Assembly: GCA_902495325.1 (NCBI GenBank)
Contig: CABUWK010000025.1
Coordinates: 1-30,135 of the forward strand
Direction: 5' to 3'
Length of the DNA: 30,135 nt
Source of the DNA: an uncultured Acidiphilium sp.
Lineage (GTDB): Bacteria; Bacillota; Clostridia; Christensenellales; Borkfalkiaceae
Part shown: piece after piece, positions 14,712 to 22,311 of the stretch
How the letters are laid out: every line of letters begins with the position of its first letter
How positions within the stretch are numbered: position 1 is the stretch's first letter
Position numbers and translations under genes: made by a program
Notes under the pieces: model-generated
The model's input: only the letters and a program-made list of their open reading frames with translations
Told to the model about the DNA's origin: nothing
The model's database searches: none

Positions 14712-15578
14712 ATGAACGGATTTCTCAATCTGTATAAACCGAAGGGCGTCAGTTCGGCGTTCGTTCTCAATCAGATAAAACGCTCCGTCAGCGGCGAAAC
14801 CGTCGGACACATGGGCACGCTCGATCCTCTCGCTTCCGGCGTTCTGCCCGTGGCGATCGGTAAATCCGCCCGCCTTTTCGACTTTTTGCTGGATAAGTCG
14901 AAAACCTACGTGGCGGATTTCGCTTTCGGCTACGAAACGGATACGCTCGATCTGGAGGGAAAGGTGATAAAAACTTCCCCGGTAATTCCGACGGAAGAAG
15001 AAATCGGGAAGGTGCTCCCTTCTCTCTGCGGAGACGTCGATCAGATCCCGCCCCTTTTTTCCGCCAAATGCGTGAACGGAAAACGGGGGTATGAACTCGC
15101 GCGGAAGGGAAAAGAATTTACCCTGCCCCCGAAGCGGGTGCATATCGAAAAGATCGAACTGCTCGGGCGGGCGGAGGAAGGCAAATACCGCTTTCTGATC
15201 GTCTGCGGGGGCGGAACGTATATCCGCTCCATCGCGCGGGATATCGGCGAAGCGCTCGGCAGTTGCGCCACGATGACCGATCTCGTGCGGAAAGCTTCCG
15301 GGGTATTCGATATGGATTCTTCCGTTACGGCGGAGGAATTTGCGAATGCGGAAGACAAAAAGTCTCTTCTGATCCCGCCGGACAAGGTCGTTTCTTTTCC
15401 GGAAATGAACCTTACCGCGCGGGAAGCGGAGCGGTTGTTCAACGGTTTATACGACCGTTTTTCTTTTCCGGACGGCACCTACCGCGTGTACGAACCGAAC
15501 GGTTTTTACGGCGTCGGGATCCTGACGGACGGAAAACTGAAAGTGAAAGCATATATCAGAGACAATGAAAATTCTTGA
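14712..15578 (+). CDS. truB: tRNA pseudouridine(55) synthase
   Basis: Forms pseudouridine 55 in the T-loop of tRNAs. The catalytic aspartate is D38 in Gly-Thr-Leu-Asp-Pro-Leu-Ala-Ser-Gly-Val-Leu. The N-terminus has the usual Asn-Gly-Phe-Leu-Asn-Leu-Tyr-Lys-Pro-Lys-Gly. Further family blocks are Thr-Lys/Ser-Lys-Thr-Tyr, Pro-Pro-Leu-Phe-Ser-Ala-Lys and Gly-Gly-Gly-Thr-Tyr-Ile-Arg-Ser-Ile-Ala-Arg-Asp. Length 288 is standard, with a short C-terminal domain. The gene overlaps ribF by 14 bases, so truB and ribF are probably translationally coupled, as in many Bacillota. Confidence 0.96.
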   Translation: MNGFLNLYKPKGVSSAFVLNQIKRSVSGETVGHMGTLDPLASGVLPVAIGKSARLFDFLLDKSKTYVADFAFGYETDTLDLEGKVIKTSPVIPTEEEIGKVLPSLCGDVDQIPPLFSAKCVNGKRGYELARKGKEFTLPPKRVHIEKIELLGRAEEGKYRFLIVCGGGTYIRSIARDIGEALGSCATMTDLVRKASGVFDMDSSVTAEEFANAEDKKSLLIPPDKVVSFPEMNLTAREAERLFNGLYDRFSFPDGTYRVYEPNGFYGVGILTDGKLKVKAYIRDNENS

Positions 15579-16476
15579 TTTCGGTGAAAAATACGAAAAC
15601 CCCGTCGTGCTCGTGCTCGGTTTTTTCGACTGCGTGCACATCGGGCATGCGGCTCTCGTAAAGGAAGCGATTTCGCATTCCGACGAAGGCGAGCCGTGCG
15701 TGTTCACCTTCGGAAACGATATGGGCAGTTTTTTCGGCAAAGGCGAGGGAAGCGTGCTTACGTTTGCCGAGCGGACGGAAAGGCTCGGAGAGCTCGGCGT
15801 GAATCTTGCGGTGAAAGCCGTTTTCGACAGCGCCTTCTCCGGAACGGAGCCGGAAGCGTTTCTCGACAGGCTTTTTTCGTCGTTGAACGTGAAACGGGTC
15901 GTATGCGGGTTCGATTATACCTTCGGCAGATACGGTAAGGGGAACGTCGGGTCGCTTTCCCGTTACTGTAAGGAAAGAAAGGTCGGTTTTTCCGCCGTCG
16001 GATGCGTGGAATTGTCCGGAGAGAAGGTTTCCACCACGAAGGTGAAAGAACTTCTTGCCGGGGGAAACGTTTCCGCGGCGAACGAATTGCTCGGTTTTCC
16101 CTATTTTTTAAGGGGAGAAGTCGTGAAAGATCGCGGCGTGGGGAGAACGATCGGATTTCCCACGGCAAACGTGAAAATCGGAAAGGATAAATTCCGCATT
16201 GCCGCCGGCGTTTACGAAAGTTTCTGTACGGTGGACGGCGCGACCTATCCCGCGATCACCAACTACGGCGCGAGACCTACGTTCGGTCTCGGCGAAGCGC
16301 TCACGGAAACTTATCTGATCGGGTATTCCGGCGACTTATACGGAAAATCTCTCCGCGTGAATTTTCTGAAATTTCTGCGGAGCGACAAAAAGTTTGCGGG
16401 CATAGAAGAATTGAAAGAACAACTACGGAAAGACGAGGAGAGGGCAAAAAATGATTTTATTCGGACCGAGCGGTAA
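15565..16476 (+). CDS. ribF: Bifunctional riboflavin kinase/FAD synthetase
   Basis: Makes FMN and then FAD from riboflavin in the cytoplasm. The N-terminal FAD synthetase domain (about 1-160) carries the nucleotidyltransferase motif Gly-Phe-Phe-Asp-Cys-Val-His-Ile-Gly-His (19-28) and a later Ser-Thr-Thr-Lys-Val variant of the ISSTxIR motif. The C-terminal riboflavin kinase domain (about 175-295) has Arg-Thr-Ile-Gly-Phe-Pro-Thr-Ala-Asn, with the phosphate- and metal-binding Pro-Thr-Ala-Asn, then Tyr-Gly-Ala-Arg-Pro-Thr-Phe and Glu-Thr-Tyr. Length 303 is normal. The 5' end overlaps truB, and the 3' end overlaps the endonuclease IV gene by 26 bases. Confidence 0.95.
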   Translation: MKILDFGEKYENPVVLVLGFFDCVHIGHAALVKEAISHSDEGEPCVFTFGNDMGSFFGKGEGSVLTFAERTERLGELGVNLAVKAVFDSAFSGTEPEAFLDRLFSSLNVKRVVCGFDYTFGRYGKGNVGSLSRYCKERKVGFSAVGCVELSGEKVSTTKVKELLAGGNVSAANELLGFPYFLRGEVVKDRGVGRTIGFPTANVKIGKDKFRIAAGVYESFCTVDGATYPAITNYGARPTFGLGEALTETYLIGYSGDLYGKSLRVNFLKFLRSDKKFAGIEELKEQLRKDEERAKNDFIRTER

Positions 16477-17296
16477 CAGCGAGAGCTTTATCGCGGAAAA
16501 ACATAAATCTACGGAAGAAGCCGCGGCATGGTGCAAGGCGAGGGATCTCGATTATTTCGAATATTCCTTCGGGCGCGGCGTCAATATGGGCGAGGCGAAG
16601 GCGATCTCGATCGGAAACGCGTTTCGGGCGGCAGAGATCGGGATCAGCGTCCATGCCCCTTATTTTATCAATCTCGCAAGCCCCGAAGAAGAAAAAGCGG
16701 AAAATTCTTACGGATATATTCTGGACAGCGCGAAAGCCGTGCGTCTGATGCAGGGAAACCGCGTGGTGTTTCACCCGGCGGCGCAGGGAAAAGACGAACG
16801 CTCCGTCGCGGTGAAAAGAACGGAAGACAGATTGAAGATCCTTCGCGACCGCATTTACGAAGCGGGGCTTGACGATATTCTGTTCTGCCCGGAAACGATG
16901 GGAAAACTCGCGCAGATCGGAACGATCGAGGAGATCACGGCGTTTTGCGGGATCGACCGCATCTTTATCCCCACCGTCGATTTCGGGCACGTCAACGCGC
17001 GGGAAGGCGGAAGTTTAAAAACGGTTTCCGACTATAAAACGCGGCTCGAATACATGATCGGCGAGCTCGGAGAGGAAAAGATGAAGCACTTCCACGTGCA
17101 TTTTTCCAAAATACAGTATTCGGCGAAAGGGGAGATCCGCCATCTCACCTTCGAAGATACCGTTTACGGTCCCGAGTTCGAACCCCTTGCCGTCGCTTTG
17201 AAAGAGCTTTCCTTAGAGCCCGTCGTGATATGCGAATCGGCAGGCACGCAGGCGGAAGACGCGATGGCGATGAAGAAAATTTACTTTTCGCTGTAA
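16451..17296 (+). CDS. nfo: Endonuclease IV-type AP endonuclease (TIM barrel)
   Basis: Predicted zinc enzyme of base-excision repair that cuts DNA at abasic sites. The protein has 281 residues with the Nfo-type ligands in order: His-Ala-Pro-Tyr near 69, a His in Val-Phe-His-Pro near 109, Glu in Cys-Pro-Glu-Thr-Met-Gly near 145, Asp-x-Gly-His in Val-Asp-Phe-Gly-His-Val-Asn-Ala near 176-183, His-Phe-His-Val-His-Phe near 214-219 and a final Glu in Cys-Glu-Ser-Ala-Gly near 260. The ATG at 16451 follows GAGGAGAGGG inside ribF, so it is coupled to that operon. A sugar isomerase-type TIM barrel is the main alternative, but the ligand set favours endonuclease IV. Confidence 0.85.
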   Translation: MILFGPSGNSESFIAEKHKSTEEAAAWCKARDLDYFEYSFGRGVNMGEAKAISIGNAFRAAEIGISVHAPYFINLASPEEEKAENSYGYILDSAKAVRLMQGNRVVFHPAAQGKDERSVAVKRTEDRLKILRDRIYEAGLDDILFCPETMGKLAQIGTIEEITAFCGIDRIFIPTVDFGHVNAREGGSLKTVSDYKTRLEYMIGELGEEKMKHFHVHFSKIQYSAKGEIRHLTFEDTVYGPEFEPLAVALKELSLEPVVICESAGTQAEDAMAMKKIYFSL

Positions 17297-17371
17297 AAGC
17301 CGCCGCCCGGGGAACATGGCGGAAAGTGAGAAAATTTTCATTTTCCCGTCATGGAAATCTGCGGTTTCGGC

Positions 17372-17400
17372 TTGACATTTTACGGGTAAAATATTATATT
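17372..17400 (+). promoter_or_regulatory. Sigma-A promoter of the ABC exporter genes
   Basis: A perfect TTGACA (17372-17377), a 17-base spacer and TATATT (17395-17400). Transcription should begin near 17407, at the first base of the tandem repeat. The preceding 70 bases hold only short hairpins (CCGCC 17300-17304 with GGCGG 17318-17322) without a T run. Confidence 0.85.
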
Positions 17401-17407
17401 AAAGAAT

Positions 17408-17449
17408 GTTGTTTTTATCGGTAATAATGTCGTTTTAATCGGTAATAAA
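17408..17449 (+). repeat. Two adjacent 21-bp direct repeats, candidate operator
   Basis: Copies at 17408-17428 and 17429-17449 match at 18 of 21 positions and share the core ATCGGTAATAA. They abut exactly, giving a period of two helical turns, and lie just after the -10 box and before the ribosome site AAGGTGAT of the first ABC gene. This placement suits a repressor that binds two sites on one face of the DNA. No regulator gene is encoded nearby. Confidence 0.7.
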
Positions 17450-17465
17450 TTTTTTAAGGTGATAT

Positions 17466-19220
17466 ATGAAATTGATCAGAAGGCTGGCGCAATGCGTCAG
17501 AGAGTACAAAAAGGCGTCGATCCTGACGCCGATTTTTGTCTCGTTCGAAGTCTTTATCGAAGTTCTGATGCCCCTTATTATCGTGTATTTCGGTCAGGCG
17601 ATCCGAAATTCCGATCAGAGGATGATGATCGTATGGGGCGTTGTTCTTCTCGTGCTGGCGCCGATGTCGCTTACGTTCGGCGTGCTTTCCGGCAAACAAT
17701 GCGCCGTCGCGTCCTGCGGGTTTGCGAAAAACCTGAGAAAGGATCTTTACGCGTCGGTGCAGAATTTCTCTTTTTCGAATATCGACAAATTTTCCACGTC
17801 GAGCCTTGTCACAAGGCTCACGACCGACGTTTCCAACGTTCAGATGGCATACATGATGATCATCCGTATCGCGGTCCGTTGTCCGCTGATGATGATATCC
17901 GCGGTCGTGATGGCGTTTATCATCAGCTGGCAGCTCGCTCTTATCTTCGTGGTGCTGGTCCCGATCCTCGGGTTCGCGCTTTACCTCATTATCAGAAAAG
18001 CGATGCCTCTTTTCGACCGCGTTTTCAAAAAGTACGATAACCTGAACAATTCCGTACAGGAAAACGTACGCGCCATGCGCGTGGTGAAAGCCTACGTAAG
18101 GGAAGATTACGAAACGGAGAAATTCAACAAAGCGGCGGAAGAAGTTTGCGCCGATTTCACGAAGGCGGAAAAAATCGTCGCTCTCAACAACCCCATCGTC
18201 AGTTTTGCGATGTACATGTCGATGATCCTCATCGCCTTTCTCGGTTCGAAACTGATCATTTCCTGCGGGGGAACATGGATCAACAGCGAAAGTCTTTCGT
18301 CCATGCTGACTTATTCCATGCAGGTGCTTATGAGCCTTGTCATGGTGTCCATGATCTTCGTTATGGTCACGATCTCCGCCACCTCCGCAAAGCGTATTTA
18401 CGAGGTGTTGGAAGAAAAAAGCGATATCGTAAATCCCGAAAACCCCGTTATGAGCGTGAAAGACGGCTCGATCGATTTTAACGGCGTTTCCTTCAAATAC
18501 AGCAAGACGGCGGAAAAATTCGCACTCGAAAACATCGATCTTCATATCCGGTCGGGCGAAACGATCGGGGTGATCGGCGGAACGGGTTCTTCGAAATCGA
18601 CGCTCGTCAATCTGATCACGAGACTGTACGACGTTTCCGTCGGCGAAGTTCTCGTCGGCGGGGTGAACGTGAAACGGTACGATCTCGAATCCCTGCGTAA
18701 CGCGGTTGCCGTGGTATTGCAGAAAAACGTACTCTTTTCGGGAACGATCGCCGAAAACCTTCGTTGGGGCAATCGCAACGCCACGCAGGAACAGCTCGAA
18801 GAGGCCTGCCGTCTCGCGCAGGCGGACGAATTTATCAGATCTTTCCCGGACGGGTACGATACCTATATCGAGCAGGGCGGTACGAACGTGTCCGGCGGAC
18901 AGAAACAGCGTCTTTGCATCGCGCGAGCTCTTCTGAAACAGCCGAAAGTCCTCATTCTCGACGACAGCACTTCCGCCGTCGATACCAAGACGGATGCATT
19001 GATCCGTCAGGGGATGAAAAAGTATATTCCCGAAACGACGAAGATCATCATCGCGCAGAGGATCTCCTCCGTGCAGGACGCCGATAAAATCATCGTGATG
19101 GATCAGGGAACGATCAACGGAATCGGTACGCACGAGGAACTTCTGAAAAACAACGCGATCTACCGCGAAGTGTACGATATCCAGAACAGAATCTCCGCGC
19201 AGGGAGGTGAACAGGCATGA
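17466..19220 (+). CDS. ABC exporter half-transporter with degenerate ATP site
   Basis: A 584-residue type IV ABC exporter subunit: six-helix membrane domain (about 1-310), then nucleotide-binding domain. Walker A is Gly-Gly-Thr-Gly-Ser-Ser-Lys-Ser-Thr from 371, the signature is Val-Ser-Gly-Gly-Gln at 475-479, and Walker B ends in D499-D500. The usual catalytic glutamate after Walker B is Asp (D500), and the switch histidine is Gln (Q531 in Ile-Ala-Gln-Arg). These two changes mark the degenerate-site partner of a heterodimeric exporter such as TM287/288. Its intact signature would complete the active site of the partner gene, which starts inside its last codon (ATGA). Likely a multidrug or lipid exporter; substrate unknown. 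Confidence 0.92.
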   Translation: MKLIRRLAQCVREYKKASILTPIFVSFEVFIEVLMPLIIVYFGQAIRNSDQRMMIVWGVVLLVLAPMSLTFGVLSGKQCAVASCGFAKNLRKDLYASVQNFSFSNIDKFSTSSLVTRLTTDVSNVQMAYMMIIRIAVRCPLMMISAVVMAFIISWQLALIFVVLVPILGFALYLIIRKAMPLFDRVFKKYDNLNNSVQENVRAMRVVKAYVREDYETEKFNKAAEEVCADFTKAEKIVALNNPIVSFAMYMSMILIAFLGSKLIISCGGTWINSESLSSMLTYSMQVLMSLVMVSMIFVMVTISATSAKRIYEVLEEKSDIVNPENPVMSVKDGSIDFNGVSFKYSKTAEKFALENIDLHIRSGETIGVIGGTGSSKSTLVNLITRLYDVSVGEVLVGGVNVKRYDLESLRNAVAVVLQKNVLFSGTIAENLRWGNRNATQEQLEEACRLAQADEFIRSFPDGYDTYIEQGGTNVSGGQKQRLCIARALLKQPKVLILDDSTSAVDTKTDALIRQGMKKYIPETTKIIIAQRISSVQDADKIIVMDQGTINGIGTHEELLKNNAIYREVYDIQNRISAQGGEQA

Positions 19221-21169
19221 ACGGACCGATGAAAAAACAAGCCGGAAGAGGGGTCCCTCTGAACGGTAAAGCGATGAAACGCCTGCTCGGCTTTTTGCTG
19301 AAAGAATACAAAGGCGGGGTAATTACGATCGCCGTATGCCTGATCTTAAGCGCGGTTACGGGATCTCTCGGCGGTATCTTCATGAAAAACCTTTACGACG
19401 CGATCGACAGCGCGCTCCGCTACGGCGTCGGGGAATGGTGGGGCAGGATCGTTTCCATCATCATGCTGATGTGCGGTATTTATCTCCTCTCGGTGCTTTT
19501 TACCTTTATCTATTCGAGGGTGGGAGCGATCGTCACGCAGGGGTTTCTCAAAAAGATGAGAGAAAAAATGTTTGCCGGCATGCAGAGGCTTCCCGTCAGA
19601 TATTTCGATACTCACAAGCACGGCGATATCATGAGTTATTACACGAACGATATCGACGCATTGCGCCAGCTGATCTCTCAGAGCGTTCCGCAGCTCTGCA
19701 CGTCCGTCATCACGGTCGCGATGGTGTTCTGCATCATGCTGTTTTACAGCGTCTGGCTCACGATCCTCGTGCTGATCGCCGTATTCGCCATGGTTAAGGT
19801 GACGGCGAAAGTCGGCGGCGGCTCGGCGAAATACTTTATTCGTCAGCAGCAGGCTCTCGGGAAAGCGGAAGGTTATATCGAAGAGTCGATGAACGGTCAG
19901 AAGGTCATCAAAGTCTTCTGCCACGAGGAGAGATCGAAAGCGGAATTCGACGCGCTGAACGACGCCTTGTACGAAGATTCCGAAAAAGCGAACCGCTTTG
20001 CCAATATTCTGATGCCCATTCTCGGAAATATCGGCAACATTCTTTACGTCGTGGTGGCGTTTGTCGGCGGATTTGCCTATCTGTTCGCAAACGGCGCGGC
20101 GATAAACCTTTCCTTTGAGAATCTCATCGCGGGCGGGTCGTTTTTCGCGCCTCTCTCCCTTTCCACGGTCATCGCTTTTCTTAATATGTCGAGACAGTTC
20201 TCCAATCAGGTTTCGCAGGTTTCCAACCAGGTCAATTCCGTTGCCATGGGTCTTGCCGGCGCGAACAGAATTTTCGCGCTGATCGACGAAAAGCCGGAAA
20301 CGGACGAAGGGTACGTCACTCTCGTGAACGCGCGCGTCGCAGAAGACGGAACGATCACGGAATCGAAAGAGAGAACGGGAAGTTGGGCATGGCGGCATCC
20401 GCACACCGCGGACGGTTCCGTTACGTATACCCCCCTTCGCGGCGATATCGTGATGGACGACGTCGATTTCGGCTACGTGCCCGATAAGATCGTTCTGCAC
20501 GACGTGACCCTTCACGCAAAGCCGGGTGAAAAATTTGCGTTCGTCGGCGCGACGGGCGCGGGTAAAACGACGATCACGAACCTGATCAATCGGTTTTACG
20601 ACATTGCGGACGGAAAGATCCGTTACGACGGGATCAACATCAACAAGATCAAAAAAGCAGATCTTCGCCATTCGCTCGGCATCGTGTTGCAGGATACGAA
20701 TCTTTTTACGGGAACGGTTATGGAAAATATCCGCTACGGGAAACTTGATGCGACCGACGAAGAGGTATACGCCGCGGCGAAACTCGCCAACGCGCATAAC
20801 TTCATTACAAGGCTTCCGGACGGCTATCAGACCATGCTTACGAGCGACGGAGCGAATCTGTCGCAGGGGCAGAGACAGCTTCTTTCCATTGCGAGGGCGG
20901 CGATCTGCAACGCCCCCGTCATGATCATGGACGAAGCGACTTCTTCCATCGATACGAGAACGGAGCTCATCGTTCAGCAGGGTACGGACAGACTGATGGA
21001 AGGGAGGACGGTATTCGTGATCGCGCATCGTCTCTCCACCGTGCAGAATTCCGACGTGATCACGGTTTTAGACCACGGGCACGTGATCGAGCAGGGTAAC
21101 CACGAGCAGCTTATCGCCCTGAAGGGCAAATATTATCAGCTGTACACGGGCGCATTCGAACTCGAATAA
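19217..21169 (+). CDS. ABC exporter half-transporter with consensus ATP site
   Basis: The 650-residue partner of the preceding subunit, sharing a 4-base overlap and its own GGAGGTGA ribosome site. The membrane domain spans about 20-330. Residues about 365-410 form an insert between membrane and nucleotide-binding domains (Trp-Ala-Trp-Arg-His-Pro), typical of the larger half in these pairs. Walker A is Gly-Ala-Thr-Gly-Ala-Gly-Lys-Thr from 444, and Walker B has D572 with the catalytic E573. The switch histidine H604 is present. The signature is Leu-Ser-Gln-Gly-Gln (548-552), with Gln for the first Gly. The pattern is exactly complementary to the first subunit, so the pair has one active and one degenerate ATP site. 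Confidence 0.93.
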   Translation: MNGPMKKQAGRGVPLNGKAMKRLLGFLLKEYKGGVITIAVCLILSAVTGSLGGIFMKNLYDAIDSALRYGVGEWWGRIVSIIMLMCGIYLLSVLFTFIYSRVGAIVTQGFLKKMREKMFAGMQRLPVRYFDTHKHGDIMSYYTNDIDALRQLISQSVPQLCTSVITVAMVFCIMLFYSVWLTILVLIAVFAMVKVTAKVGGGSAKYFIRQQQALGKAEGYIEESMNGQKVIKVFCHEERSKAEFDALNDALYEDSEKANRFANILMPILGNIGNILYVVVAFVGGFAYLFANGAAINLSFENLIAGGSFFAPLSLSTVIAFLNMSRQFSNQVSQVSNQVNSVAMGLAGANRIFALIDEKPETDEGYVTLVNARVAEDGTITESKERTGSWAWRHPHTADGSVTYTPLRGDIVMDDVDFGYVPDKIVLHDVTLHAKPGEKFAFVGATGAGKTTITNLINRFYDIADGKIRYDGININKIKKADLRHSLGIVLQDTNLFTGTVMENIRYGKLDATDEEVYAAAKLANAHNFITRLPDGYQTMLTSDGANLSQGQRQLLSIARAAICNAPVMIMDEATSSIDTRTELIVQQGTDRLMEGRTVFVIAHRLSTVQNSDVITVLDHGHVIEQGNHEQLIALKGKYYQLYTGAFELE

Positions 21170-21204
21170 GCGTTTTTCCGGAAAACAGACGTTGTATGTA
21201 TTGA

Positions 21205-21273
21205 GATCCTTCCCGGGCGAGGTATCGGGCAGGATCGGAATGATAAGGCATATAATCGAGTGCCGGATTATCA
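21205..21273. other. Two hairpins between convergent genes
   Basis: Hairpin one: GATCC 21205-21209 with GGATC 21232-21236, and CCCG 21212-21215 with CGGG 21226-21229. Hairpin two: TGATAA plus GGCA (21241-21250) with TGCC (21261-21264) and TTATCA (21268-21273). Neither has a T run. With the terminator that follows they form a row of three structures in the 183-base gap after the exporter genes. A small RNA or 3' stability elements are possible. Confidence 0.4.
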
Positions 21274-21285
21274 CAGAATGATAAA

Positions 21286-21335
21286 AACTTCCGTCGCGGA
21301 GAACCCCTGAAAGGGTTTCCGTGCGGAAGTTTTTT
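21286..21335. terminator. Bidirectional intrinsic terminator
   Basis: AACTTCCG (21286-21293) pairs with CGGAAGTT (21324-21331), and AACCC (21302-21306) with GGGTT (21313-21317). The stem is flanked by TTTTTT on the + side and AAAAA on the left, so it can stop the exporter operon and the convergent HAD phosphatase gene alike. Confidence 0.88.
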
Positions 21336-21352
21336 ATGTGATTATGCGGGTA

Positions 21353-22063
21353 TTAAATCGTGGGGATCTGTTTTTCTTCCGGAAAGATAACGGAGAGAAG
21401 TTCGGGAAGAGAGGAGATCACGTACGTCGCGCCGTGCGCCTCCGCATGCCCTTTCGGGGCGAACAGGCAGGTGTCCGTTCCCCATGCTTTGCCGAGGGCA
21501 ACGTCCGTCAGCGGAGAATCGCCGCAGAGAAGCGTACGCTTGCGGGCAAGATCGGGTATAGCGCGTTCGATCGCGAAGAAAAACCCCTCGTTCGGTTTGT
21601 TCACGCCGATCTCGTCGGAGATGAAAAGTTTTTCGAAGAGGTCTTCTATCCCGGCGGCTTTCAGCCTGCCGCGCTGGACGTAAGAGATCCCGTTTGTCGC
21701 AAGGAACAGGCGCACCCCTTTCTCTTTCAGCAGGGAAAGCGTTTCCTTTGCCCCCGCGATGAGGGCGGAACCTTCCGCAAGATTTCTTCCGTATTCTTTC
21801 GCAAAGGCGGAGGGGTCGAACGTTCTTCCGATCTTTTCGCCGTAATCGAGAAAACGCTTTGTAAGCAGAGTCGGCTTGTCGATTTTTCCGAGGGAATAAA
21901 GATCCCAGTATCCTTGATTGATCGGGGCGTAGATCGCGTAATTTTCTTTTTCGTGAGGAAGAGAAAAACTTTCGCTCGCCTTTAAAAACGCCCGTTCCGC
22001 CGCAGCTTGAAAATCAAAAACGGTGTCGTCGGCGTCGAGCAGAAGAATGTCGTATTTTTTCAT
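21353..22063 (-). CDS. HAD-superfamily 5'-nucleotidase, YjjG-like
   Basis: A 236-residue cytoplasmic phosphatase of HAD subfamily IA. The nucleophile motif is Asp-Ala-Asp-Asp-Thr-Val-Phe-Asp-Phe at residues 9-17, close to the Asp-Ala-Asp-Glu-Thr-Leu-Phe of YjjG nucleotidases, which clean up non-canonical pyrimidine nucleotides. Motif II is Ala-Thr-Asn-Gly, motif III the Lys of Asn-Lys-Pro-Asn, and motif IV Cys-Gly-Asp-Ser-Pro-Leu-Thr-Asp. The start at 22063 is the only ATG next to the conserved block; 63 further upstream codons are open but run over two promoters. There is no ribosome site before it, and its promoter lies so close that the mRNA may be leaderless. Exact substrate uncertain. 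Confidence 0.88.
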   Translation of the reverse strand: MKKYDILLLDADDTVFDFQAAAERAFLKASESFSLPHEKENYAIYAPINQGYWDLYSLGKIDKPTLLTKRFLDYGEKIGRTFDPSAFAKEYGRNLAEGSALIAGAKETLSLLKEKGVRLFLATNGISYVQRGRLKAAGIEDLFEKLFISDEIGVNKPNEGFFFAIERAIPDLARKRTLLCGDSPLTDVALGKAWGTDTCLFAPKGHAEAHGATYVISSLPELLSVIFPEEKQIPTI

Positions 22064-22069
22064 GAAAAC

Positions 22070-22098
22070 AGTATAACAAATTTTTGATCGTTTTGCAA
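22070..22098 (-). promoter_or_regulatory. Minus-strand promoter of the HAD gene, leaderless spacing
   Basis: Read on the minus strand: TTGCAA (22098-22093), a 17-base spacer and TATACT (22075-22070). The expected transcript start, about seven bases on, falls at or next to the A of the ATG at 22063. Confidence 0.7.
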
Positions 22099-22116
22099 AT
22101 AATCGGAACGGAAAAA

Positions 22117-22145
22117 TTGACTTTGAGCCGTTAAAATAGTATACT
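22117..22145 (+). promoter_or_regulatory. Sigma-A promoter upstream of the manA-ROK fusion
   Basis: TTGACT (22117-22122), a 17-base spacer and TATACT (22140-22145), divergent from the HAD promoter 19 bases away. The predicted start near 22152 gives a 160-base leader. Confidence 0.72.
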
Positions 22146-22270
22146 ATAATATAAGCGAGGAAACTTGCTTGCAAGGGATTCCGAGCGCAATATTTCAACG
22201 GAAACGGCGATTTGTCGAAGACAAAGCGCATGGCAACGACAGTTGCCGGCAAAATTTTATTTTGTCTCGT
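22146..22270 (+). promoter_or_regulatory. Structured leader region before the manA-ROK gene
   Basis: Several clean local stems can form: CTTG(CTTG)CAAG at 22164-22175, TTTGTC(GAA)GACAAA at 22211-22225, and GGCAAC(GACA)GTTGCC at 22232-22247 followed by a T-rich run. GCGC 22185-22188 can pair with GCGC 22226-22229. No known riboswitch core was recognised. A small RNA or regulatory leader is possible. Confidence 0.35.
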
Positions 22271-22275
22271 TTCTG

Positions 22276-22284
22276 TGTTATAAT
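22276..22284 (+). promoter_or_regulatory. Second, extended -10 promoter for the manA-ROK gene
   Basis: TGT followed by a perfect TATAAT (22279-22284) makes an extended -10 element. The -35 region (TTTATT at 22256-22261) is poor. The start near 22291 would give a 20-base leader with AAGAGGT before the ATG at 22312. Confidence 0.5.
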
Positions 22285-22311
22285 GGCATTATTATCGGAA
22301 AAGAGGTCGCT

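Noticed and set aside
22165..22311. Longer N-terminus for the isomerase-kinase fusion
   Set aside because: It includes an extended -10 promoter and lacks a ribosome site; the family N-terminus begins at the ATG at 22312.
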